The notes under the pieces: model-generated | What the model was told of the DNA's origin: nothing | The model's database searches: none | What the model saw: the letters and a program-made list of their open reading frames with translations, nothing else | Source of the DNA: Gracilaria gracilis | Lineage: Eukaryota > Rhodophyta > Florideophyceae > Gracilariales > Gracilariaceae | NCBI GenBank assembly: GCA_030374805.1 | Contig: JARGSG010000237.1 | Coordinates: forward strand, 186,001-250,000 | Length of the DNA: 64,000 bases | Direction of reading: 5' to 3' | Translations under genes and position numbers: made by a program | Shown here: positions 56,523 to 64,000 of the stretch, in pieces | Layout of the letters: each line of letters starts with the position of its first letter | Numbering within the stretch: the first letter of the stretch is position 1

Positions 56523-57553
56523 AGACTTTAAAAGGGAGCATAAAGTCTGTTCTTTCTTGTTCTTATTATTATTGGCAGGTTACTTTCCTCAGTGAATGGT
56601 TAACCCAGACCACCCCGAGGGCTACTTTAACCCATAGCATAGACTTGCGCGTTTAGGAGGGGCTGCCTCCGACTGTGCGCTGCTCTAAATAGAACCAGTC
56701 GTCACCTGACTCCCTTTCGAGAGGAATTAAGTCAGGTCTCGTACCTGCCAGCCCCCTAGTCACCCGTAATAAATTACGAGTGACCAGTTGTACTGGACAG
56801 GCCTTGCACCACACCTGCCATTTCCACACACCGACTTACCACCTGAAGTCGGCACGGCTTCGAAACTCCACGATACCTTATTTTCTTGCCTTCAAATTCG
56901 CTTCGCCTGACATACACCGAAAGCTTTGATTAAAGACACGCCAAGGGCCACATCTTACGATGATTAGAAGGTCCGCCGCAACGCATCAGACCAAAAATAG
57001 ACAGCGGAACCTCCCTTGAAACAAGTTTGGCTCTGACACCCAATTAAGAAAAGTCTAACATATGGTTTCCCGCTCTACTGCACTAGTCCTATAGCCTGAA
57101 TATTGCCCAACTTGTGAGCACCGTCAACGCTTTGGAGCTTAATATCCCTCGGCATTTCGTCGAATCTTCACTTTAAAGGCTTTGCCACTTGTAACGAATA
57201 ATCACGCAATAGGTAAGACTCGCCAATCTCCACCGATATACCAGCCATTCACACTTAATATCCCGAGTTCGGAAAAATCCTAGTATCGGGCTTTGCGAGA
57301 ACTAGCGTTTATTCCACCGCTCAGATCCACCCAAACTGCAAGGCAATTGAGGCCAAGTCAAGCAGGGCTTCACGCTCTCGCATCGCGGCCCATCGAAGGT
57401 CTCCCACACGGCAGCCTCTTTCATAATGAATAAGCATACACCGTACGGGTCTCACTTGAATATTATTTGACCCAGAACAGTTTCCTGCTCCACCTACCCT
57501 TTTAGCCAGCTTTCGCTGCCCAGTCGACACCACGCGGAGGTCGGGTTCGGATT
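56523..57553. other. 5' non-coding leader of DIRS element
   Basis: About 1 kb between the gag-like region and A1 with no supported gene. Contains a local inverted phrase (CACCCGTAATAAATTACGAG near 56761). Confidence 0.4.
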
Positions 57554-57626
57554 TAGTCGACCAAAGAGAAGGCGTCATAGTTACTCCACTCGGAAATACA
57601 ATTACTTACGCATTCGCTCAGTAATT
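57554..57626 (-). repeat. DIRS A1 repeat
   Basis: Matches A2 at 52071-52143. Immediately followed by TAA and the PIF/Harbinger insertion; the original sequence resumes as CATACG after the right TAA, and the A2-B1 junction reads TAACA at the same place. Confidence 0.85.
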
Positions 57627-57677
57627 CTAAGGGCATCTCCACCCAGAGCACTCTATAACGGTAAAACGCTATAATGC

Positions 57678-59210
57678 GTGCAAACGTGGGCGTTTTTAAT
57701 TGGCAGGCAGTATAACAGCTTACCGGCATACCGCCAAAGTAATGGTCATCTCCACCGGCGGTTTTGCGTCGCAAAGATGCCGCTAGTGGTCGCCACAAAC
57801 ATTGGCAACATGGAAGCATCCGTTTTGGACGATACTCTGCCATTTGCAAGCATAGCCGCATCATTTACTACACTCCTTGTAGCGGCTCTCAGTATTCGTA
57901 GGAGGATAAAAAAACGCCGCTTATCGAAAAGAAAGCATGGTGGCTCAGAAGTTGGGAAAGCTCCAAACCGTGATATTGGCCGCCAATGTGCAGCAAGATA
58001 TATTGAAGATGCCTACTTTACCCCAAGCACGTTAATTAACCCTTCCACTGAACTATTAGGCCCTGTATTTACCGAAAAGGAATTTGAAAGACGATTCCGG
58101 ATGCCACGGTCTGTATACGATCGAGTATATGCTGGAATTGTTGAATCCGATATATACTTCTCTGAACGCAAAGATTGTTGCGGCCAAAAATCGGCTACTA
58201 CCCATCAAAAACTAATTGCCGCTCTCCGGCAACTGAGCTTAGGCATTGGAGCGGATGCTTTATGTGAGTTCACAAGACTATCAGAATCTACAAATCATGA
58301 ATGTCGAAAGCGTTTTGTACGCGCCGTTTGCGACAAATTTGGTGGCGAATACTTGAGAAGGCCAAACGAATCTGATATAAAGACCATAATGGAAAGGCAC
58401 GCAAAGCTTGGATTTCCTGGGGCACTGGGATCTCTTGATTGCTCCGGTTGGAAGTTGCACCGCGGTTCAGTCGCGGAGCAACGACGAAACATCGGTAAAT
58501 CAGGAGATCCAGAACTGCGTCTGGAAACTGTCTGTGATGACCGTTTGTGGATCTGGCATTTGAAGTTTGGCTTCCCTGGTGCCATGAACGACCTTAACAT
58601 TCTCGACTGTTCCCCCCTTTTTACTGACGTACGTAGTGGCGCATGGCCTTCTTATAAGCCAGAATTTAACATGGATGGGCATCTAATTGATTGGTTTTAT
58701 TGGGTAGTGGATGGCATATATCCCCCGTTTCGAATCTTTCTGAAAACAATACCGTACCCATCAACGAAGAGGGAAAAAACATTTGCGAAAGCTCAGGAAG
58801 CCTTTCGAAAGTCTGTCGAACGTGTGTATGCAGTGCTTTTCAGTCGTTGGAACATTCTTGCGAACCCGTCTCGCTTATGGTACACGGAGGACATGCAAAA
58901 CATTATTACAGCTTGTACAATACTTCATAATATGATTGTGGAAGCCAGAGACAACGACGGGCATATGGGTACAGTTAACATTGTCAGTATTGACCCTGAT
59001 GCTGCAGTGGTTCCCGTGAGATCCTTTTCTGCTCCTCTTGAGACATATGAAAGTTCAGACTTTTATCGCTCTCACACTGACAGTACTGAAGATGAAAATG
59101 ACCACCAACTACTAACTAACGCGCTGGCTGACGCAATATGGGGTAGGTTTGGAAAAGGTGAGCTCGATGAATACCTAGAGGATCATGGAAGTGGCAACAT
59201 TTCTCTTTGA
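57678..59210 (+). CDS. PIF/Harbinger DDE transposase, intact
   Basis: 510 codons if begun at 57678; the Met at 57777 (MPLVVATNIGNMEAS) or 57810 is a likelier start because the first residues look like leader sequence. The DDE_Tnp_4 core has D254 in LGSLDCSGWKLHRGS, D305 in GFPGAMNDLNILDCSPLF, and E381 in KSVERVYAVLFSRWNIL. DGIYPPF and CTILHNMIVE are further family motifs. A helix-turn-helix-like region precedes the core (LIAALRQLSLGIGADALCEF). The C-terminal 70 residues are acidic. The protein cuts and pastes the element, usually with the Myb-like partner encoded convergently at 59183-60397. The 3' ends overlap by 28 bases. Confidence 0.9.
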   Translation: MQTWAFLIGRQYNSLPAYRQSNGHLHRRFCVAKMPLVVATNIGNMEASVLDDTLPFASIAASFTTLLVAALSIRRRIKKRRLSKRKHGGSEVGKAPNRDIGRQCAARYIEDAYFTPSTLINPSTELLGPVFTEKEFERRFRMPRSVYDRVYAGIVESDIYFSERKDCCGQKSATTHQKLIAALRQLSLGIGADALCEFTRLSESTNHECRKRFVRAVCDKFGGEYLRRPNESDIKTIMERHAKLGFPGALGSLDCSGWKLHRGSVAEQRRNIGKSGDPELRLETVCDDRLWIWHLKFGFPGAMNDLNILDCSPLFTDVRSGAWPSYKPEFNMDGHLIDWFYWVVDGIYPPFRIFLKTIPYPSTKREKTFAKAQEAFRKSVERVYAVLFSRWNILANPSRLWYTEDMQNIITACTILHNMIVEARDNDGHMGTVNIVSIDPDAAVVPVRSFSAPLETYESSDFYRSHTDSTEDENDHQLLTNALADAIWGRFGKGELDEYLEDHGSGNISL

Positions 59211-60397
59211 TAATCACTGTTTGCTGTAGAGCGTTCCGTGTTCCTTCCGCCTTGGTTTTCATCATGTTGTTCTTGAAGCAGTTTACGGAGTCTCTTTTTC
59301 TTTAGTGCGCTTCTGTACTGCTTGCTTTCCTCATCGTCATCATTAAACAGTACCCGCACTGCTTCCAGTTCGTCGGCTTCTTTACGTAGATCATAGTCTC
59401 TGTCGCATTGCTCTTTATTGATAACTGCGCGCGAGTTCGCTGCTTTAAGCGAAGCGCTACTAGCTTCGGTGAACCCCTTTGTCCAAGAATCCAACGCAGA
59501 CTGCAGTGCCACATCTTCCTTTGCTGCTTCCTTCTTAGCTTTCTTTGCGCTCTTGGCCGCCTTGACACCCATAAGCCGTTTACGTTGTGCCGCTTTTCCA
59601 GATGCATCCTCTCTCTCTTCACCGCTTTTTATGGCTTTACCCGCGTCCTGAGCTCCATCATCGGCTCCTCCGCTTGCTCCTGCGATATCTGGATCACACT
59701 GCTCGCTCTGGTTGTGTTCTAGTGGAACAGGATCAAGCTCCGTCGTGTGCTTGTTCAACCAATCGAATGTCTTTGGGAAGGGAAACCGTTTCCCAATTAT
59801 GTAGTTCGGATTGCGAAAGACATCATAGAAATGTGACACCTTGATAACCTTATTGTAGAGCCCTACTGCGCATCGCATTTTGTCAGACTCCGAGGGATTG
59901 CCAGTGAATCGATGAGCCTCGACGAGTCGCAAGCATCCTCGTAATTTCCGACATATAGCCAAGCTCTTCTGGCCTTGCTCCGCAACGCTGCGACCCGACC
60001 TGCTTCTCCATACGTCAATTTTCTCCCTATCGCTTAGTTCAGAATATGTACTGCTCAACACGCTCAGCAAGCGATCAAACTCAAGTTTTAACTGCGAGTG
60101 CCAGTGCACTCTCTTCTGCTTTGACCCATTAATTGAAGCGTCTGGTAGTCTCACAGTTGCCTTCACAGCACCCAACGTATCCAAGTCACGCCATTGTGGC
60201 TGTTTGCCGCGGCTACCTCTTTTCTGTGGCTGTGGTAGCAACCGTTTCTGAATCCCCGTAGAACTCTGCGGCGCTCCTGCGGATGTTTGTTGCCGCTTTT
60301 CAGTGGATGCGCTCTCAGCATCTGGCTGCACGGACTCCTGAAAAGCATGATCTGCAACAGACGGTTCTTGTTGACAACTGTTCGGTGTGGCTGACAT
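59183..60397 (-). CDS. PIF/Harbinger second ORF, Myb/SANT-like DNA-binding partner
   Basis: The open frame extends up to 60565, but the Met at 60397 (MSATPNSCQQEPSV) is preferred because the upstream part is Pro/Arg-rich and lacks domain character. About residues 105-210 are helical with conserved-looking Trp (WHSQLKLEFDRLL, IDVWRSRSG), as in the Myb/SANT-like or NAM-associated proteins encoded by plant PIF elements. FYDVFRNPNYIIGKRFPF follows. A long basic coiled coil (AAKSAKKAKKEAAKED..., ALKKKRLRKLLQEQ) ends the protein. Its partner role with the transposase is known for the superfamily; the assignment here rests on position and helical composition. No break is present. Confidence 0.65.
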   Translation of the reverse strand: MSATPNSCQQEPSVADHAFQESVQPDAESASTEKRQQTSAGAPQSSTGIQKRLLPQPQKRGSRGKQPQWRDLDTLGAVKATVRLPDASINGSKQKRVHWHSQLKLEFDRLLSVLSSTYSELSDREKIDVWRSRSGRSVAEQGQKSLAICRKLRGCLRLVEAHRFTGNPSESDKMRCAVGLYNKVIKVSHFYDVFRNPNYIIGKRFPFPKTFDWLNKHTTELDPVPLEHNQSEQCDPDIAGASGGADDGAQDAGKAIKSGEEREDASGKAAQRKRLMGVKAAKSAKKAKKEAAKEDVALQSALDSWTKGFTEASSASLKAANSRAVINKEQCDRDYDLRKEADELEAVRVLFNDDDEESKQYRSALKKKRLRKLLQEQHDENQGGRNTERSTANSDYQREMLPLP

Positions 60398-60565
60398 ACT
60401 CTCAGGTGGCACGGCGGTACGACGGCGGAGAGGTGGTCTCAGAAAGGCAGATTCCCTGTGGCGCGGTGGCGTGCCTCGCAGTGGCTCACCGGCTTTGGAG
60501 CGATTCCGTTGTGCGGGGGGGCAGCAGTGGTGAAGGAATGGCGCTAGAATGCAAATCACTTGCAA

Positions 60566-61637
60566 TCACGTGGTTAGGTTGGGATCTCGCGGCTGCCGCT
60601 GGTAACTTTCCAATCGGTGCTGTGGTATGCGCTCAGCGCACCTGCGTGTTTGTAAAATACGTCTGTTCCGTAGCGAACGGGAAAAGTTGCAACGCAACAG
60701 AAACGACGCGGTGGAAGTCAAGCGACGTGACGGAGCAGAACGGATGCAAAAATGGGTGGCGTCACTGTGCTGCAGAGAAGGAGCGGGTGATTCTGGGGTG
60801 AAGCAGAGCGTTCGCTTCTTGGACAAGAGCAGAGTCAAGGAGAATTATTTCAGTGGTGCGCGCAGACTGCCCAAGAGCAAAATAACTGAGGTAAGTTGGG
60901 GTCGGCGAGGGCAAGGTAAGTGATTCCTGTCGCCCAACGGCAATGACGCAGCACGCAAGATGGCTCTCACAGAACAAACGCCGTAGGGTGGTGTCGAAGG
61001 CTCGTTTTTGGAGTTAAGATTGTGCGATGGTCTGAGTTAGAAAGAGCGCGTTACCACAAGGGTAGTCGGGCTGTATGAGAACACTTTGGCAAATCAGAGA
61101 TGGCCATACGCCGCAGAAACCATGTGATTCTGCGATAGATTGGTACAGCGCAAACGGTGAGTTATTGCGGTAGATAAATAGCTGCTTGGAGCAGATAAGG
61201 AGCCGTGACAGATTGGGCCGGTCTGGAGGATGGATAGCGGCGCGCTTGTTTTGGAGTGGCGCGGCGAAGGCGGAAAGTGCACTGGGTTGTATTGTGGGGC
61301 GTGGCAGGTGCGGTGTTGTAGTGCGGGAGTACCTGCGGAAGAGATGCGGCGCGTGGGCGTGGGAGCTTTGCAAGTGGTGGGGTGAAGATAATGGAGGGCA
61401 AGTGTCAAGGACAGAAGCAAAGAATTGAACTTCTGTCATGGCAACAAGCCATTGGCTCGAAAGTGTATCCTGTTATCGCCAGAACTCTCGCTAAAATTGA
61501 ATTTTTAGCGAGAGTTTTGGGGCTCCGAAAGCGTTTGTCGTTGTCGTTACCGTTTGCCAACGCCCGGTGGAGAAGCGAAATGCTCATGGCCGCCAAAATC
61601 TCCGACATAAATTGTCGTTTTACTGTTTTGCAGGGAC
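60566..61637. other. Right non-coding arm of PIF/Harbinger element
   Basis: About 1.07 kb between the second ORF and the right TIR; presumably promoter for the Myb-like ORF. Contains an inverted phrase AACTCTCGCTAAAATT...TTTTTAGCGAGAGTT at 61482-61516 (a hairpin). No gene supported. Confidence 0.5.
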
Positions 61638-61654
61638 GGGTGGAGATGCCCTAA

Positions 61655-62173
61655 CATACGTGTGTATTGCGCTCTCGCCTTGGGCGAGGCCGACGCATGC
61701 CAACACGCTTTGCGAGTCTCGACTACAGGGGTAACTTACCTCGAGATTGGATCTCGCCGCACAAGATTGGGTTATGCCAACCAACAGCGCGCCGCTGCGG
61801 CCAATAGCCTGTGACTGTAACGATATTTTGTTTCCTTGTGGAGGAAGAAGCCTACTGCGATGGCAACTGAGAGCTGCAAGCAAATTCACGCGGCGCTCTG
61901 CGCCACCCATTTAATTCGATGAGTTGGCCATCGTGAAGCGTACAACGGTAGATAACCTTACCTGTGCCAACTGGGAGCGTCAGACATGGTTGTATACCTT
62001 TCCGCTTTGATTTGTAAATTCTTTCGGGAAGTATTGCTGGACCGATTTGGATTCTTTACTACCACTCTCGCACTGCACCCAAGTCATTCACGTTCTGTTC
62101 GGAGCACTCGTTGTAATAACCGCCATCGATCACCATTTCTTCATCCTCCCGTCGTTTGCATACCGACAAAACC
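61655..62173 (+). promoter_or_regulatory. Upstream region of NB-ARC gene
   Basis: About 520 bases without a gene; includes a short hairpin CTCGCCTTGGGCGAG at 61676. Presumably holds the promoter and leader of the NB-ARC gene. No TATA box stands out. Confidence 0.35.
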
Positions 62174-64000
62174 ATGGCAACAGTTGTAGCAGCATCCGCC
62201 GGAGTGGTTAACGCTTTGGTGACTTTTTGTGACAAGGTTCCTGATATCGTAAACCGCTTGCGCGAACGCCAGGACCTCACCAGTGACAACCTCACCAAGC
62301 TGAATCTACTTCAAAGCCATGTAGCAGATGTTCGACGTCTGAACCCCACGCTGGAATCAGTTGTTGCCCATGACCCCATAATTGCCACCGTACTACGCAC
62401 GCATCTCACAACCATGGAGGAGGGCTTTAAGGCACTCGAGAAGTGGCAGTCGCGAATAGCATCTGCCAAGTACACCGATCGCGTCAATCGCATGAAGCAA
62501 ATCTTAGATCGGTGTGAACAAAATGTGAACAAGTGCTTGGAGTTTCTAAGCGAAAGAGTTGCACCGGTGTCCAGAGAACTTCAACAACAGTCCATGCACC
62601 ATGATTTCGTTCCCCATTGTAATGTGCCTCCGAACCCACCACGACTCGTATTGGATTATCGCTCTACTTCAACATGCGAAGGCGAGCTGAAGGCTGCTGT
62701 GTTGCAGGAAGGTAATTCCAGGATAGTTGGAGTGGTAGCCGTCGGGATGGGCGGTGTTGGTAAGACATGTGCACTGCGAGGCCTGGCTGGGGTTCAAGAT
62801 ATCAAGCGAAAGTTTACTGGAGGCGTACTGTACATTCAACTAGGAAACCATGCTACGTTATCACAAGTCATAACAGGAATTGCTAAATTGGTGCAACTTA
62901 CTGGCAATTCATCTCTGGCCGAAACGTTAAAGGGGTCGAAAGAGTTACAGGAAGCTGTAGAAGCTGCGTCGACTTGGTTCAAAAACCAAACATGCCTCTT
63001 ACTCGTCGATGACATATGGCTGGTTAACGGCATTTCTACGACAGTGCCGAGGGTTCTGGCAACACTATTGAGTGGAAGCAGTCGCCTGGTGTATACAACA
63101 AGATCTCAGAAGCTCACGGATGCATGCGACAAATACATTGAGTTTAAAGCGCAGGAAACGTACAGCGACAAAGCGCGAGAAATGTTGATGGAACATGCGA
63201 ACTTCGATTGGAAAGTGTCCTTGGCCCAAAGGAATGAAGAAGCAGTAAGGGGTTTGCTCCGCATCTGCAATGGGCTTCCGGTGGCACTGGGAGTTGTGGG
63301 CGAGACGGTGCGAAGGGAGAGCAGGCAATTCAAGGATGACGTTGCACGCTCTTGGGAGCATGTGTACCATCGGATTCTTACTAAGGAACAAAGTATAGCG
63401 GATGGTGATGCAGAAGCCTACGGTCCGGTCAGGATGATTGTAGATTCGTCGTTGGACTTTTTGCAGTCTGATCGCGATGACATTTCTTTCGACGAGATGT
63501 TTCGCGCTTTGTGTGTTGTTGAGAAGCAGCAGAGGGTGCCGATTCACATGTTACGAAACTTGTGGGGATTTTGCGATGTAGAGAGAACTGATGAAGTTGT
63601 GAAGGCGTTCGATGAGGTGAATCTTGTACGTAGGTTTAGGCTCAACTCACAAGTATTGGTTCAGTTGCATGATGTCATCCTCGATATTGCACTTCGAAAA
63701 GCCTCGGAAAGGTACGAGGTGAAGACATGCTGGCGAAGACTCGTTGATAACTACATGGTGCACGAAAAGCGGGTGCGTGAGGAAGCACAAAAAGCGGAAG
63801 TGAAGGCACCATCGGAAGAAGAAGTTGTTGAGTCGCTTTCGAGAGAGGAGAGTGGTTTGAAGCGTTGGTATCCCGAAAATTGTTGCTACAACGTGAGCGG
63901 CAGCATTGATGAGAGCGGCGAGCAGCAAGCGAAAGAAGTTGACCCAGGGGCAGAGATCGAGAACGGAAAGTGGGAATGGTGGTATTTGCCAGATGACGAT
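62174..64000 (+). CDS. NB-ARC (STAND NTPase) protein, 5' part, runs off the window
   Basis: Open for 609 codons from ATG 62174 (ACCATGG context) to the window edge without a stop. Residues 1-130 are predicted helical and Leu-rich (LRERQDLTSDNLTKLNLLQS ... MKQILDRCEQNVNKCLEFL), like four-helix-bundle N-terminal domains (RPW8/HeLo/MLKL type) of cell-death switches. The NB-ARC follows: P-loop GMGGVGKT at 191-198, Walker B/kinase-2 LLLVDDIW at 275-282, RNBS-B-like SRLVYTTRS, GLPVAL at 367-372, and HD of the MHD motif at 499-500 (QLHDV). A charged linker starts about residue 530. The sensor domain (LRR, WD40, TPR or other) lies outside the window. Such proteins act as ATP-dependent immune or regulatory switches. 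It appears unbroken and is the one likely functional host gene here. Confidence 0.88.
   Translation, partial: MATVVAASAGVVNALVTFCDKVPDIVNRLRERQDLTSDNLTKLNLLQSHVADVRRLNPTLESVVAHDPIIATVLRTHLTTMEEGFKALEKWQSRIASAKYTDRVNRMKQILDRCEQNVNKCLEFLSERVAPVSRELQQQSMHHDFVPHCNVPPNPPRLVLDYRSTSTCEGELKAAVLQEGNSRIVGVVAVGMGGVGKTCALRGLAGVQDIKRKFTGGVLYIQLGNHATLSQVITGIAKLVQLTGNSSLAETLKGSKELQEAVEAASTWFKNQTCLLLVDDIWLVNGISTTVPRVLATLLSGSSRLVYTTRSQKLTDACDKYIEFKAQETYSDKAREMLMEHANFDWKVSLAQRNEEAVRGLLRICNGLPVALGVVGETVRRESRQFKDDVARSWEHVYHRILTKEQSIADGDAEAYGPVRMIVDSSLDFLQSDRDDISFDEMFRALCVVEKQQRVPIHMLRNLWGFCDVERTDEVVKAFDEVNLVRRFRLNSQVLVQLHDVILDIALRKASERYEVKTCWRRLVDNYMVHEKRVREEAQKAEVKAPSEEEVVESLSREESGLKRWYPENCCYNVSGSIDESGEQQAKEVDPGAEIENGKWEWWYLPDDD

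Larger units (their letters stand above)
51565..57626 (-). mobile_element. DIRS-type (tyrosine-recombinase) retrotransposon with split direct repeats
   Basis: In minus orientation: A1 (57554-57626), gag-like region, RT/RNase H, tyrosine recombinase, B1 (52148-52579), A2 (52071-52143), about 70 bp, and B2 (51565-51998). This A1-ORFs-B1-A2-B2 layout is that of Ngaro/PAT-like elements. A1/A2 and B1/B2 are almost identical, so it is probably young, yet the coding part shows a few breaks. It abuts the pogo-type end at 51563 on one side and a Harbinger element on the other. Confidence 0.8.
57631..61651 (+). mobile_element. PIF/Harbinger transposon, apparently complete
   Basis: Terminal inverted repeats GGGCATCTCCACCC (57631-57644, and inverted at 61638-61651) flanked by the 3-bp target duplication TAA (57628-57630 and 61652-61654). 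TWA duplications are diagnostic for the superfamily, and GGGCATCTCC resembles known plant Harbinger ends. Two intact convergent ORFs lie inside. Insertion occurred at the outer edge of the DIRS A1 repeat. All parts look functional. Confidence 0.92.

Noticed and set aside
1-64000. tRNA, rRNA or other structured RNA genes
   Set aside because: No cloverleaf-like or rRNA-like stretch was recognised by eye; a covariance-model scan would be needed to exclude them.

Overview
The window is nuclear eukaryotic DNA, almost all of it accessory. It has no bacterial operon structure. It contains LTR (Ty3/Gypsy), DIRS-type, PIF/Harbinger, Tc1/mariner, pogo-like and CMC-type transposon sequence, long intron-free ORFs of roughly balanced base composition, and one host-like NB-ARC gene. 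A red seaweed would fit (intron-poor genes, TE-rich spacers, NB-ARC genes outside the green lineage), but the sequence alone does not prove this and another alga or an oomycete-like protist cannot be excluded.

Region 1 (1-22.8 kb) holds the most unusual content: two inverted copies of a composite element with two divergent fusion genes. One gene encodes a beta-class DNA amino-methyltransferase (DPPY motif first, FAG motif later) joined to a SET domain. The other encodes a ParB-like DGYHR domain joined to a 2OG-Fe(II) oxygenase-like domain (HTD...H...R). Between the divergent genes each copy carries a cluster of ~70-bp near-perfect palindromes. Copy 1 is MTase-SET (-) 121-3270, palindromes 3618-5334, ParB-2OG (+) 5706-11972. 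Copy 2 is ParB-2OG (-) 18116-14396, palindromes 18889-19327, MTase-SET (+) 19678-22806. Both copies are decayed. Copy 1 is interrupted by a separate 2.5-kb transposon with terminal inverted repeats and an intact DUF7869-like transposase ORF (9364-11842). A 2.4-kb island between the copies holds a broken ketopantoate-reductase-like gene.

Region 2 (23.2-29.5 kb) is a decayed CMC (CACTA/Plavaka-like) transposon with a zinc-finger transposase on the minus strand and a convergent coiled-coil accessory ORF on the plus strand. Region 3 (29.6-43.5 kb) is Ty3/Gypsy LTR material: gag and pol on the minus strand, an unrecognised ORF antisense to pol near the 3' end, and a second inverted partial copy of that ORF region. 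Region 4 (43.5-51.6 kb) is an AT-rich spacer, a pogo-like transposase, and a three-level nest of DNA transposons (pogo-like intact gene inside Tc1-like inside a non-autonomous element). Region 5 (51.6-57.6 kb) is a DIRS-type tyrosine-recombinase retrotransposon with Ngaro/PAT-like split direct repeats (A1-ORFs-B1-A2-B2). Region 6 (57.6-61.65 kb) is an apparently whole PIF/Harbinger element with perfect TIR ends, a TAA target duplication, transposase and convergent Myb-like partner ORF. Region 7 (62.2 kb to the window end) is the 5' part of an open NB-ARC (STAND) gene that runs off the window.

How the parts may work together (inference): the composite element pairs a DNA-adenine/cytosine-N4 methylation writer and a histone-methyltransferase-like domain with a possible nucleic-acid oxygenase and a ParB-like DNA-binding domain, divergently expressed around palindromes. 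That suggests a mobile element that edits its own chromatin state.
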